Position numbers and translations under genes: made by a program | The notes under the pieces: generated by a model | The model's database searches: none | Told to the model about the DNA's origin: nothing | The model's input: the letters and a program-made list of their open reading frames with translations, nothing else | Assembly (NCBI RefSeq): GCF_019059575.1 | Contig: NW_024881503.1 | Coordinates: 496,001-560,000 of the forward strand | Length of the DNA stretch: 64,000 bases | Direction of reading: 5' to 3' | DNA from: Amphibalanus amphitrite | Lineage: Eukaryota > Arthropoda > Thecostraca > Balanomorpha > Balanidae | Shown here: positions 1 through 9,775 of the stretch, piece by piece | Numbering within the stretch: position 1 is the first letter of the stretch | How the letters are laid out: every line of letters begins with the position of its first letter

Positions 1-1342
1 GCTCCTGCTGGCGCAACGGGGCGTGCGCTGAGAGCAGCATTTTTGTCGTGTGTTCTTTCAGAAGTTCGCGTCGCTCAGCGATTGCGCTGGACGCTGGCGT
101 CCAATGCTCAAGGACGTTTGGAGTCGACCGGTATGTGTTTCACGAGTGGTTTTCTGAATACGAACGGGCACCAAGCCGCCACTGGCTATAATGAACTTGT
201 TGCGACCATCAAATTCTGCATGTTCGTACTACGGCTTAGTAACTCCCTTACAGCTGACGAACAATTTAACATTTATGGAAGCTACAAATTCCAGTGGACA
301 GGTCAGGCCAGCGACGTTCCATTGTCGCTGCCTTGGCCCTGTTTCACCGGTGATAGCAGCACGCCCATTTTACGACTTGTCAAATTGGGTTTCCATGGAG
401 ACATCAACAGGCCCATTGCTCCAACACTACCACAAGTGTGACGTCAGCTCGCGCAATTTGATAGCAGCGTGGTAGCAGCAGCCCGTGAAACACCGCCCTT
501 AACTGAGCAGGTGACGCTTACCGCGCACTGGAATGGCTGGTTTGCCCGTAATATTCATCCTCTGTACCGCTAAGTGCGCGCGGCTTGGCTCCACGCCGTT
601 CAGGATTGCCGCGACCCGCTCGGAATCTCAGACGTTGCCCCGGATCGGGCGGGATTGTGGCGGATTTGTTCATGGCCGAGCGGCCCATGAGGTCGACCTG
701 GGGCTGTCGGCGGGGCGTCGTGACTGGTACGAGCACACACGACCCGTATTGAACTTGGCGCGCGTGGCATTGGTAGGAGTTGGCGGCGGCGGGCGGAGGC
801 CGAAACTCGTTCATAACCAGATGTTATGAAAGAGCACGGGTTTACCTGTTACCGTAGCGAGCTGCCGACTGGTTTTCAGTAGTGATGGCAAATCTGATAG
901 CTGATTACTTCTCATGATGCGCTTCTACTTGTCTAGAGTGAGCTTTTGGATCGGAATAGTTCAGTTTCATCCCGTTCGGTATGATATAAATTTATACACA
1001 GGTTCAGTGCTGCTACGTGTAGCACACTGTAAGTATAAGATACAAGCTCGTTTTATTATATAGCATGCCTAATTCTTGTAAGAATTCGGCTTACAAAAGA
1101 ACTTGTCGCTTTGAAATAAAGGGAAATGTAAACCTTTGCCCCTAAAATCGGATTACTAAACAGACGAACCGATTACCTCTTGCAGGGAGTGTAACATTAT
1201 CCAGGACAAATCAGATAGTTATATCCGGCCATCTACCTTATGAGGGGCATGAATGCGCATGAAAAACGGATTAGCCATGATTGCTATTTACAAAATCCGT
1301 TAAAAAGGTCCGTCTGTGTGCTCAGTCACTGCTCATGTATCG
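1..1342. other. Gene-free stretch left of the pogo element
   Basis: I recognise no gene here. The part at about 518-829 is rich in CpG and is open on both strands for 98 codons. Neither translation resembles a known protein, and simultaneous openness on both strands is expected of GC-rich DNA. The rest is AT-richer unique-looking sequence ending at the TA target of the transposon. Confidence 0.5.
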
Positions 1343-2316
1343 TAGGGGAGACCCGTGTAAGACGCCCAGGGTAGATAAGACGCCCACCCCCCCATAATTA
1401 AAAAAGTTCTTGAGCTATCGCTTGTTTTTGTTTTTAATGAAGCAGAAGATCCTTTCGTGTGATGACAGGCGAGATTTGGCGGCCCTGCTGTGGTTTATGC
1501 GAGGATAAGGTGGGTTTTCGTAATTTTATCTGTTTTCTTAGCGTGCAACTGTCAATTCAATCCGTCATATAACTTCATTCAATGTATTCACAACAATTTT
1601 GATGGTATTTTCATCAAAATCCGTCATTTATTCTGTCGGAAATGTATTTGCTGAATGCGTCGCGTTTGCCGAAGTTTATGGCATACGATCGCACTAAAAC
1701 ATTGCAAAAAGTTCAAGAAGCCCCGCCCCCTGGCCCTGTAAGACGCCTACCCGGGGCGTCTTAAACACAACGAGGGGCGTCTTACACGTTACTTCTAAAC
1801 ATCCGAAATTATCCGTTTAGTGAATGTATTCTTCCAAATAAAAGGCTATCAGGGACACGGGAAGTAGTTTGAAGTTTGGGTGGAAGGGAATTAGGTCCAC
1901 GAGACCAACCTACCAACCAAAATTTCACTTCCTCGTCTCGCGGATTTTGGCCTCTTCATTTTGCAGAAATGACAAAATTACATTTTCAATTAATCAATAA
2001 AAAAGCTTAGCGATGAGCATCTTAAAGTTGGAGGTGGTGCCCCCCCCCCCCACCCAGCCGCCAAAATGGGAGGGATTTTGCCACCATTGCCCGTCCTCAT
2101 CCCGCCCCCCGGTTCCAGTGTCCTTGAAAGTTATTTCTAAGAGTCCTTCAGCTGTGTGTAGGAACCTGTGTCCATGACATGTTATATTCGTCTTCTAATT
2201 ATCATTTTATTCCGCACCTACTTTATTTTAAGTCATCCGACATCCGTTACACTGAATATATATTGTAGGTATACCTACCACTTACGTGAGGCCAATCCTT
2301 TGTCCTCTTTCACAGC

Positions 2317-4503
2317 ATGCCAAGAGTACGGAGATCTTCGAGAGGTGCATATGGCCAGGAACGGCTTCAGAACGCCCTGCAGGATCTTCGCGATGGTGTG
2401 TCAGTACGGAGCACGGCGAATCGCTGGGGCATACCTGCGAAGACTCTGAGAAGGCACAGAGATGGAAAGGTCCGGTCACCTGGACAAATCCATCTGGGGA
2501 GATTCAGCTGCGAATTCAGCCCAGAGCAGGAGGAGTTGCTTGTTGAGAAGATCCAATTCATGGAGAAAGTCCTCTACGGCTTGACGACATTTGATCTACG
2601 CCGCATCGCGTTCCAGTTCGCTGAGAGGCTGGGCATTAAGCACCGGTTTTCCCGAGATTCGAAGATGGCTGGAAAGGAATGGTTAAATGCGTTCCTGAAA
2701 CGGCATCCTGGCTTAGCCATCAGAAAGCCGGAGCCAACCAGCCTAGCGCGTGCGGTGGGGTTCAATCGGCCACAGGTAGACCGTTTTTACGCCCTTTACC
2801 GAGAGTTGCTGGATAAGAACAGCTACGGCCCGCTCCAGGTGTGGAATGCGGATGAGACAGGAGTGTCAGTTGTCCAGAAGCCGGCCAACATAGTGGCGCC
2901 AAGGGGCAAAAAGCAGGTCGGCAAGATCACCAGCGCTGAAAGGGGAAAAACTGTAACAGTCATCTGTGCAGCAAACGCAGGTGGACAGTTCGTACCTCCG
3001 GCCATGATATTCCCGCGAGCCCGCATGAACGCTTCCCTCATGAATGGTGCTCCACCGGGAGCCATCGGCATGTGCACGAAGTCAGGGTGGACTGACGAAG
3101 ACTGCTTCGTGAAGTGGCTCCAACACTTCATCTCAACGGTCAGGCCATCAACAGATAACCGGCATCTGCTCATCTTAGATGGTCATGCGAGTCACAAGAG
3201 TCTTCACGCTGTGGAGCTGGCCCGAGAGAGTGGAGTGGATCTCATCACTCTACCTCCCCACTGCACGCACAGGCTCCAGCCCTTGGATGTTTCTTGGTTT
3301 AAGCCGCTCAAGGCAGCTTACAGCGCAGCGGCTGACAGCTGGATGCGGGCAAACCCGGGAAGGAGGATCTCCGAGTTCGAAATCAGTGCGATCTTTTCGA
3401 CTGCCTACCTGAGGTGTGCTTCGGCGGAGAAGATTGTGAGTGGATTTCGTGTGAGCGGAATCTGGCCATTCGATGACAGCCTGTTCACCGATAATGATTT
3501 CGTGGCAGCTCTTCTCACTGAAGAACCCGAACCCCAGCCTCTCCAGGAAGCCGAGCCGACCGATCCCGTGGCCAGCAGCTCCGGCTCCTCTGGACGCGCG
3601 CAGGGATCCGTGCTCCGGGACGCCGAGCCGACCAATCCTGTGGCCAGCAGCTCCGGCTCCTCTGGACGCGCGCAGGGATCCGTGCTCCGGGACGCCGAGC
3701 CGACCGATTCTGTGGCCAGCAGCTCCGGCTCCTCTGGACGCGCGCAGGGATCCGTGCTCCGGGACGCCGAGCCTACCGATCCTGTGGCCAGCAGCTCCGG
3801 CTACTCTGGACGCGCGCAGGAATCCGTGCTCCGGGACGCCGAGCCGACCGATCCTGTGGCCAGCAGCTCCTGCTACTCTGGACGCGCGCAGGGATCCGTG
3901 CTCCGGGACGCCGAGCCGACCAATCCTGTGGCCAGCAGCTCCTGCTACTCTGGACGCGCGCAGGGATCCGTGCTCCGGGACGCCGAGCCGACCAATCCTG
4001 TGGCCAGCAGCTCCGGTTCCTCCGGACGCGCGCAGGGATCCGTGCTCCGGGACGCCGAGCCGACCAATTCTGTGGCAAGCAGCTCCACACAACAGAGTCC
4101 CAGCTCACGTAATCGCGACAGCCAACTCCTAGCAGACCTGTGCGCCTCGCCTAAGGCGCACGTTAGAAAGAGAATCCGCCGGGCTCAAAAGTCAGAGATT
4201 TTGACGTCGTCACCGATGAAGTCGCAGCTTGAAGAGAAAGCTGCAAAAAAACGAGCCAAGAAAGACACATCAAATGGTTCTCTCCCCAAGAAGTCTAAGA
4301 AAATGAAGAAGTCAGCCTCAGAGACCCCCCAGAATACTGATGACAAAACTTCGTGTCTTGTGTGTGGCATGCAATTCCGTTTGTCATGCGAAGAGTGGGT
4401 CCAGTGCGCCGCGTGTTCTCAGTGGGCTTGTGTGCCCTGTACGGACCTAGAAAAGGGCCAGCTGGGTTACACATGTGACTTCTGTCGCCCGGCGTCGTTT
4501 TGA
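2317..4503 (+). CDS. Pogo/Tigger-type transposase with 24-residue repeats and PHD-like finger
   Basis: This is a 728-residue DDE transposase in one uninterrupted frame. Residues about 14-50 form a Psq/CENP-B type helix-turn-helix, and residues about 95-150 look like the second CENP-B DNA-binding helix-turn-helix. The catalytic core has WNADETG (Asp179), LILDGHASH (Asp288) and HRLQPLDV (Asp324). Thirty-five residues separate the last two, giving a DD35D signature. From residue 411 a 24-residue unit (DAEPTDPVASSSGSSGRAQG and four more residues) repeats seven times, followed by a partial eighth copy. A lysine-rich stretch near 635-660 is a likely nuclear localisation signal. The C-terminus (about 680-723) has nine cysteines in a PHD-like pattern. 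The enzyme should bind the element ends, cut at TA and reinsert the DNA in the nucleus. The first ATG is used because the HTH begins directly after it. An upstream exon cannot be excluded. Confidence 0.92.
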   Translation: MPRVRRSSRGAYGQERLQNALQDLRDGVSVRSTANRWGIPAKTLRRHRDGKVRSPGQIHLGRFSCEFSPEQEELLVEKIQFMEKVLYGLTTFDLRRIAFQFAERLGIKHRFSRDSKMAGKEWLNAFLKRHPGLAIRKPEPTSLARAVGFNRPQVDRFYALYRELLDKNSYGPLQVWNADETGVSVVQKPANIVAPRGKKQVGKITSAERGKTVTVICAANAGGQFVPPAMIFPRARMNASLMNGAPPGAIGMCTKSGWTDEDCFVKWLQHFISTVRPSTDNRHLLILDGHASHKSLHAVELARESGVDLITLPPHCTHRLQPLDVSWFKPLKAAYSAAADSWMRANPGRRISEFEISAIFSTAYLRCASAEKIVSGFRVSGIWPFDDSLFTDNDFVAALLTEEPEPQPLQEAEPTDPVASSSGSSGRAQGSVLRDAEPTNPVASSSGSSGRAQGSVLRDAEPTDSVASSSGSSGRAQGSVLRDAEPTDPVASSSGYSGRAQESVLRDAEPTDPVASSSCYSGRAQGSVLRDAEPTNPVASSSCYSGRAQGSVLRDAEPTNPVASSSGSSGRAQGSVLRDAEPTNSVASSSTQQSPSSRNRDSQLLADLCASPKAHVRKRIRRAQKSEILTSSPMKSQLEEKAAKKRAKKDTSNGSLPKKSKKMKKSASETPQNTDDKTSCLVCGMQFRLSCEEWVQCAACSQWACVPCTDLEKGQLGYTCDFCRPASF
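3547..4088 (+). repeat. In-frame 72-bp tandem repeat inside the transposase
   Basis: There are seven full 72-bp units and one partial unit, each encoding the same 24 residues with a few substitutions (Asp/Asn, Pro/Ser, Gly/Cys, Ser/Tyr). Because 72 is a multiple of three, the other frames also stay open, which creates long shadow ORFs on both strands. The encoded Ser/Ala/Gly/Pro-rich segment is probably a disordered linker between the catalytic core and the zinc finger. Confidence 0.95.
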
Positions 4504-5284
4504 ACGGCATGCCCGTTCAGGTTCCTGTTCTTGCTTTTAGAGTGGGCTCACCTGCCATTTTCGTTTGTCATTGAGTCTGGTGATATGTACTGGTAACGTT
4601 ACAAGCACGAACGTTCGTCATATCACGTTTAGCATTGTTTGAAATGTTTTTTTTTTCTTACCGAGCTTAAGAACGTTGAACTGACGCAGACCGATGTGCA
4701 CAAGCTGTGCTGTCTTTCAGGTGTTGTCCTGTTTTGCTATGAAACAGTTTGTATTGTCATTGTTCGAATTAATGTGAATTGGCTGTTCAATTTCCGCTAA
4801 TACAGCCAACTTCCTAGATCTCAGGCCTTCAGTCAGCAATATGATAAGATGCCCAGGGGGTGGGCGACTTATCTCCCCCTAATTGTAAGACGCCCCTTTG
4901 CAAGCCTTCAGAAAATCAATTAGATATCTCATCGCTGAGCCGTATAATAGTTTTTATACTGATTTTCTGACAGGAAAATGTTGTATCTAGACGTCCGTGA
5001 AGAAATTAGGCTGATATGTCCAACGAATAAGGAATGGGAAGAGAATTCGCTTAAGGGAGGCGTCTTGCACGGGTCTCCCCTACTTGTCTGATATTAAACT
5101 GAACTACTTGTATGTCTTTTTCTTTTCTGCTCTACTGATTTTTGAATTTAGGAATTATTTTAGTCTCGCTACGTTAACCATATTACACATACTAGTATCT
5201 TCAGCCGTAACTACTGTCTTTGACACTTAATTCTCGAATATAGGTGGTTACTGCGTGCTATTTGCGGTTAAAACTATGGGGACG

Positions 5285-6230
5285 TTAACCCTCGCACGAC
5301 CAGGCCATTTCTCATAACACGAACGACCAGGGGGGGGGTTGTTACGACCCCCCCCCCTGGCGTTTCGAAACGGAAGGTCGTTGAGCTTAGCGGAAAAAAC
5401 CAACGGATTGCTCTCAACGAGATCTCGCGATTGGTGGTATATTTTTTGGTCCTAGGTCAACATTTGACCTACTTTTGACCGGTCAAAGGTCAAATTTTCG
5501 GAAAAATATACTTTTTTCAACTTTCGGCGGCGATTGCGGCAAAACGGTTAGAGATATCGACTTGAAACCTTCACTATCGTGTTCCTTGATCAATTCTCTA
5601 TCGTTTGGTATGTATTTCGTTTCCCTAGCTCTAAAAATGGCGCGTTGGTAGCGCCGGAAGTCGGCAAGGTCACAGTCGGCGGCAGAAATTCGAAAAATCA
5701 AAATTTAAATTTTTGAAATCTGATTGCATTTTTGGATTTGGGAGGTCCATTTGCTCCCTATAGAAGCTAATATTGCTGCATATTCCCATTGAGGTGACAA
5801 GAATTAGCAAAATAGTGGTTCGGGCGCTTTTCAAAAATAGTACCGGACGCTGTTCCTCTTGTGACGTCATAGCTCCGTGACCTGACCTGACCCGGTCAAA
5901 TTTCTTATACCATATGATAGCCAATACTTGCCCCAACATGCATGGGAAGTTTCATCACGATCCATCAACCGATGTCTGTACCACCGGCAGGAAACCTCGG
6001 GCGTTGGCACTCAGTTTGTGAAAATCCGGCCGGAGGCTGTACCTCTTATGACGTCATAACTCCGTGACCTGACATGACCCGATCAATTTTTTTCGGCAAA
6101 AGATGCGCAAAGGTTGCCCCAGAGGGTATTGAAAATTTCAGCCCGCTACGACAAGCCGTTTAGCGTGCACTTCGAAAAAACCTCAGGGGGGGGGGGTTGA
6201 TACAACCCCCCCTAGGCGTTCTAGGGTTAA
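5285..6230. mobile_element. TTAA element with G/C-run hairpins (copy E)
   Basis: The copy is bounded by TTAA at 5285-5288 and 6227-6230. Just inside each end is a hairpin made of a G run, GTTG, a short loop, CGAC or CAAC, and a C run (about 5328-5355 and 6185-6212). The left end carries the terminal motif twice, CGCACGACCAGG then CGAACGACCAGG, with about 15 bases between. The interior has many TGACCT/AGGTCA hexamers and no coding potential. The right TTAA is shared with the next element. Confidence 0.8.
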
Positions 6231-6727
6231 AGGAACTATCCCACCATCTAAAATGTTGTTAAAACCAGTTAAATTGTGCCCGACTTTATAGATTAGATGA
6301 CCAGGAACACGGTTCTGGCATTTATTTTTCATTAAACATCTTAGGCTTCCCATATTCCAAACACAAACTTTCAAATATGTGACGTCACAGCCCAAAATTA
6401 CCTCCTTCCCAAGGCCACATTACTGTCACAAAGCTGATTCTTTTTACTCTGTAGGCACCACAACAAAGTTCAGACCAAGTTTTAAGCGATTTTTCAACGA
6501 ACAAACCCATTTAAATCAGAATGACTAAACGAGGTGACGTCACACTAACGGTCGCTCCATGTTGAAGATAGGGCCTTGCGCAAGGCCCATTTCCAAATGA
6601 AGGAAACGAATTTCTTCAACACCAAGAGGCCGCGGGGGTTGCAACCTAGATAGATAGTGGTTTCTGAACCTCGCCGCAAACTTGGCTATCTCAAAACCCC
6701 ATGTTAAAGGTGGGATAGTCCCTTTAA
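6227..6727. mobile_element. TTAA element with TTAAAGG ends (copy N)
   Basis: It starts TTAAAGGAACTATCCCACC and ends GGTGGGATAGTCCCTTTAA, flanked by TTAA at 6227-6230 and 6724-6727. The right part matches, in inverse orientation, the sequence just inside the left end of the copy at 60168. It begins at the very TTAA that ends the preceding element. It is non-coding and non-autonomous. Confidence 0.8.
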
Positions 6728-7505
6728 TATGCGATGAAAATTGAATCAATTTTTGTGCCTGGAAAATCCTCCCGGGGGTGCCGCGGAGTGTGCCTTCAGC
6801 AAGATTTGGCACGCGTGTCACATGGGCTTATGTTAGCTGTCGTTACCAGCATTAGCTGTGGCAAAGCCGACGACTGCCCAGAACGCCTGGTTACCGTTAT
6901 GACTCAGGTATAATCTTCGATTATTTTGCCTAGTAACGCGATGCCGTCCATCCTGATATTGGCCGTAATATCAGGATTCTTATACCGCTACATTCTTATT
7001 TTTCTTCTTAAGCATTGCTTCCATTCTGCTTTGGCCAATGGCCATATATGTATAATGCACAAAACTCACGTTTCGTAAGGTAGAGGGCTTACTGTTTCAC
7101 CCATCCACCCTACCGTAGGTATTTCCAACATTGTGTGGTCGGAAATTGGATAGAGTATTAAGCAATTCATTCTTACTATTTATAGATGTATTTTTCATTG
7201 TTATCAGCTTTGTGGTTACTTGCCTGATGAACTTGGTGTTATTTATCAGGGGAAAGATGATGTTATTTGAAGCTTTCAAAGTAAGTGTCTCGTAATTTCT
7301 GAATGGGGCACGCTCGCTAAAGCAGATAACTTCAGGCCTAGCTGAAAAGACGGATTGAAAATAACTATAATCCATACAAGTTTACTATAATTCGTTCACT
7401 TTTAACATTATAGAAGATGAAGCTGAGATTGTGGATTTATCCCCGAATGTATGCTAAAACACACTATAGGATCCTCGACAATTCACCTGGAAATGATCAA
7501 ATGCC
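6728..7505. other. Unannotated spacer between two TTAA elements
   Basis: This is AT-rich sequence. I see no recognisable gene, no repeat with defined ends and no clear regulatory site. Confidence 0.4.
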
Positions 7506-8518
7506 TTAACCCTCGCCCTGGCAGGGCATTTTTCATAACACGGCCTGGCAGGGGGGGGGTCGATGCGACCCCCCCCCCTCGCGATTGGCTCCTATGGCAC
7601 TTAGAAACACCAAATTTGGTAGTTAGGTGGGCCCCCTGGAGTTTTCTCCCCTGTGCAAATTTGGTTGCTCTAGGTCAATATTTAGGGGGGTTTTGGGGGG
7701 TATAAATGTAAAAATTTCGCTAAAAACAGGTCAAAAGTTTTTCGCTTATAACTTTTGATCTAATTAAGATAGAGCAAAAAGAAAAGCACCAGTGAACTCA
7801 GCAGTCAGCACGTCAAGGCGCGTCGAATGATATACTTTTTAGCTTGCTTAAGTGTACTTAAAGTTTTTTCTTAATTATTTAGTAAACTTTAAATAATTAA
7901 TTAAGTTCAAGTTAACCAAATTGCATCATATCGTATATCATTCGATTCGGCTGATCACCAGGAACACAATGACACCATTTTGTAGCTCTAGTGTCATTAT
8001 GTCCCAAGTTATTGGCAAAAACGTCATTTGACCTCATTTGACCTGACCCATGGATAAGTACACCAAACAAAGAAGCACCAAGTGACCTGCTGTTACGTAC
8101 TGTGGTTTCAAAGCACAAAAGTGATGGAACGAAGCGGATATCTCCAGTATTTTCCGAATTTATTATTTTCCCATAGGTTTAACATTACGACGTAATGACC
8201 TCTAACTGACCTCAGGTCAGTGACCTCAAAAAACCCGAACTATATGTTATACAACTCGGTGACCTTAGCACATCCTGAAAGTTTGAAGGAAATCAGTCCA
8301 AAACTGTGAGTTGGACAGGTGTAAAAAGAAAATTGAAATTTGACCATGACCTTGTACCGGTTTTCTGACCTGGTGACCTGATCCAAGGTCACCCGGACCT
8401 GAAAGTTTCAGGTCATATGTAAAAAGGTTGCCACATAAGCTGTGCCAGCCGTTTTTACGCTATCTTCAAAAAACCTTAGGGGGGTCGCATCGACCCCCCC
8501 TGCCAGGGCGAGGGTTAA
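7506..8518. mobile_element. TTAA element with G/C-run hairpins (copy F)
   Basis: This is the cleanest member of the family. TTAA lies at 7506-7509 and 8515-8518. The ends read CCCTCGCCCTGGCAGGG and its exact complement. The left end has a second terminal copy (CGGCCTGGCAGGG) after a spacer very like the one in copy E. The hairpins have inner stem TCG/CGA at both ends, with loops ATG on the left and CAT on the right, so they are also inverted copies of one another. The interior holds TGACCT-rich blocks. Confidence 0.87.
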
Positions 8519-9640
8519 GGCAAGGGTTTCTGTTAGAATTGGTAGAATTGATGGTAAGGGCCACCTTTATATTTTACGGTGTTTGAGCATCAACTTAACT
8601 TTTCCAAGTCAATGATAGATATGTCTCTTTAAGGGAAACATGTTTTACAGTCAGCCTAACTGAAGGCATGCTCTTTGTGATCATGCAAAAAAAAAGACAG
8701 AAAAACGCAGTAGCGAAACGGTCGTACATTCCTCACATTGCATTCGTTGGTAAAAACGACAGCGTTTTATGCAACAATAATCCGAAGATCAGCGTCTTAG
8801 CAGCAACCAAGCTTCTGTGTCTCACTAAAGCAACGCTCGTGGAGCTAGTAGCGCTTTTGCGTTGTTCTGCATGGCATAAGCGTCGCTTTACAGGAATGTA
8901 ATACCCCCTTAAGTAGGTTTTCAAGGAGATATAGTGCTTTTGACGCTGGTGCCACCAGCGATTATGTGACCCGTGACTGCGCTGACCTTTCGCCCAGTCC
9001 TCTGTTGTTTATCCTTCGCGTAACCTTGCTATTCCCGCCAAGCGTATTAATGCACATCAGTTGGCTTAAACACTTCATGTGACCTGATGCGGACTGCTTG
9101 ACGCGAGATGTGTTGTATGTGGAAGCATTACGGCGGAGTGGTGAAATATCATGTTCACAATTGCCTAAACTGACGTGACGTCAGTCCGCAGGCATTTAGC
9201 GCCACACAGAGACGTGAGATGACGACTCGTTGTAGCCGACCCGACGCCTCTCCTGCAGATCATCTCCGCGAGTCACTCTTTAGCTGACCGAGAGTTCTTG
9301 CAGGCCCTCTACCCGCTCACTTAGCTAACGTTTTCTGTTTTCTGCGTGCTCTACATCAGAGCCTGTACTTTCCCTTTAGGTAATGTAACGGCAATCTTGC
9401 CTGTCCTCGGTCCTTTTAGCTGCCTCTCCGAGTGTGCACACTCTGTTCGTAAGATGCGTATCTCTGCTGCATATGATACTTTTGCGAGTAGATAAAATGT
9501 CACTCCATGCTGACTTGTCACCTTTAACGGCATGTCTTTCGGCATAGCAGCTCCGACATTCGACAGATCTTTTGAATACGTCTCATGTCTGTTCTTTTTA
9601 GGAAAATCCTGTTAACATTTGACACTTCTTTTTTCGGCAG
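8519..9640. other. Non-coding flank or intron upstream of the lone exon
   Basis: No exon could be supported here. A polypyrimidine tract at about 9624-9640 leads into the exon that follows, so at least the right part is probably intron. Confidence 0.4.
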
Positions 9641-9775
9641 ATCCTGTACGCCAAGAGCGTGGACCAGCGGAGTCAAACGTTCGAGCGCTCGCTGGCAGTC
9701 GGAAAGGAGTATATCAAGCAGACCAGAGGTCTCATCCTGAGGGCCGCCATACAGGCCTCCCAGATCGCAGTGCGG
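9641..9775 (+). CDS. Single internal exon of an unidentified protein
   Basis: This 135-base open segment encodes 45 residues (ILYAKSVDQRSQTFERSLAV, then GKEYIKQTRGLILRAAIQAS, then QIAVR). It is preceded by a strong acceptor (TTCTTTTTTCGGCAG) and followed by a donor (CGG|GTCAGT). An in-frame TGA lies 19-21 bases upstream of the exon start, so the frame opens only after the acceptor. Length and both phases are consistent with a symmetrical phase 0-0 exon. Codon choice is GC-rich compared with the AT-rich surroundings, as expected of coding sequence. The peptide looks like amphipathic helices with regularly spaced charged and small residues. I do not recognise the family and found no partner exons, which must lie in unassigned flanks or outside the window. 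Confidence 0.6.

Larger units (their letters stand above)
1343..5082 (+). mobile_element. Complete pogo/Tigger-like DNA transposon with TA target duplication
   Basis: The element proper is 1345-5080 (3,736 bp), flanked by TA at 1343-1344 and 5081-5082. The terminal inverted repeats begin GGGGAGACCCGTG and agree over about 23 bases with one mismatch (GTGTAAG on the left, GTGCAAG on the right). Inside the ends the motif TAAGACGCC or its complement recurs at about 1359, 1375, 1738, 1757, 1772, 4845 (variant), 4863 (variant), 4886 and 5060. These are good candidates for subterminal transposase binding sites. The TA duplication, short inverted repeats and DD35D transposase together place it in the Tc1/mariner superfamily, pogo branch. 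Nearly intact ends and an unbroken reading frame suggest recent activity. Confidence 0.93.

Noticed and set aside
518..829. 98-codon ORFs on both strands
   Set aside because: GC-rich, CpG-rich sequence that is open by composition. No recognisable domain or splice context.
3250..4132. Long ORFs in other frames and on the minus strand of the transposase repeat
   Set aside because: The 72-bp repeat keeps every stop-free frame open. The plus-strand frame from 2317 contains all conserved transposase motifs.
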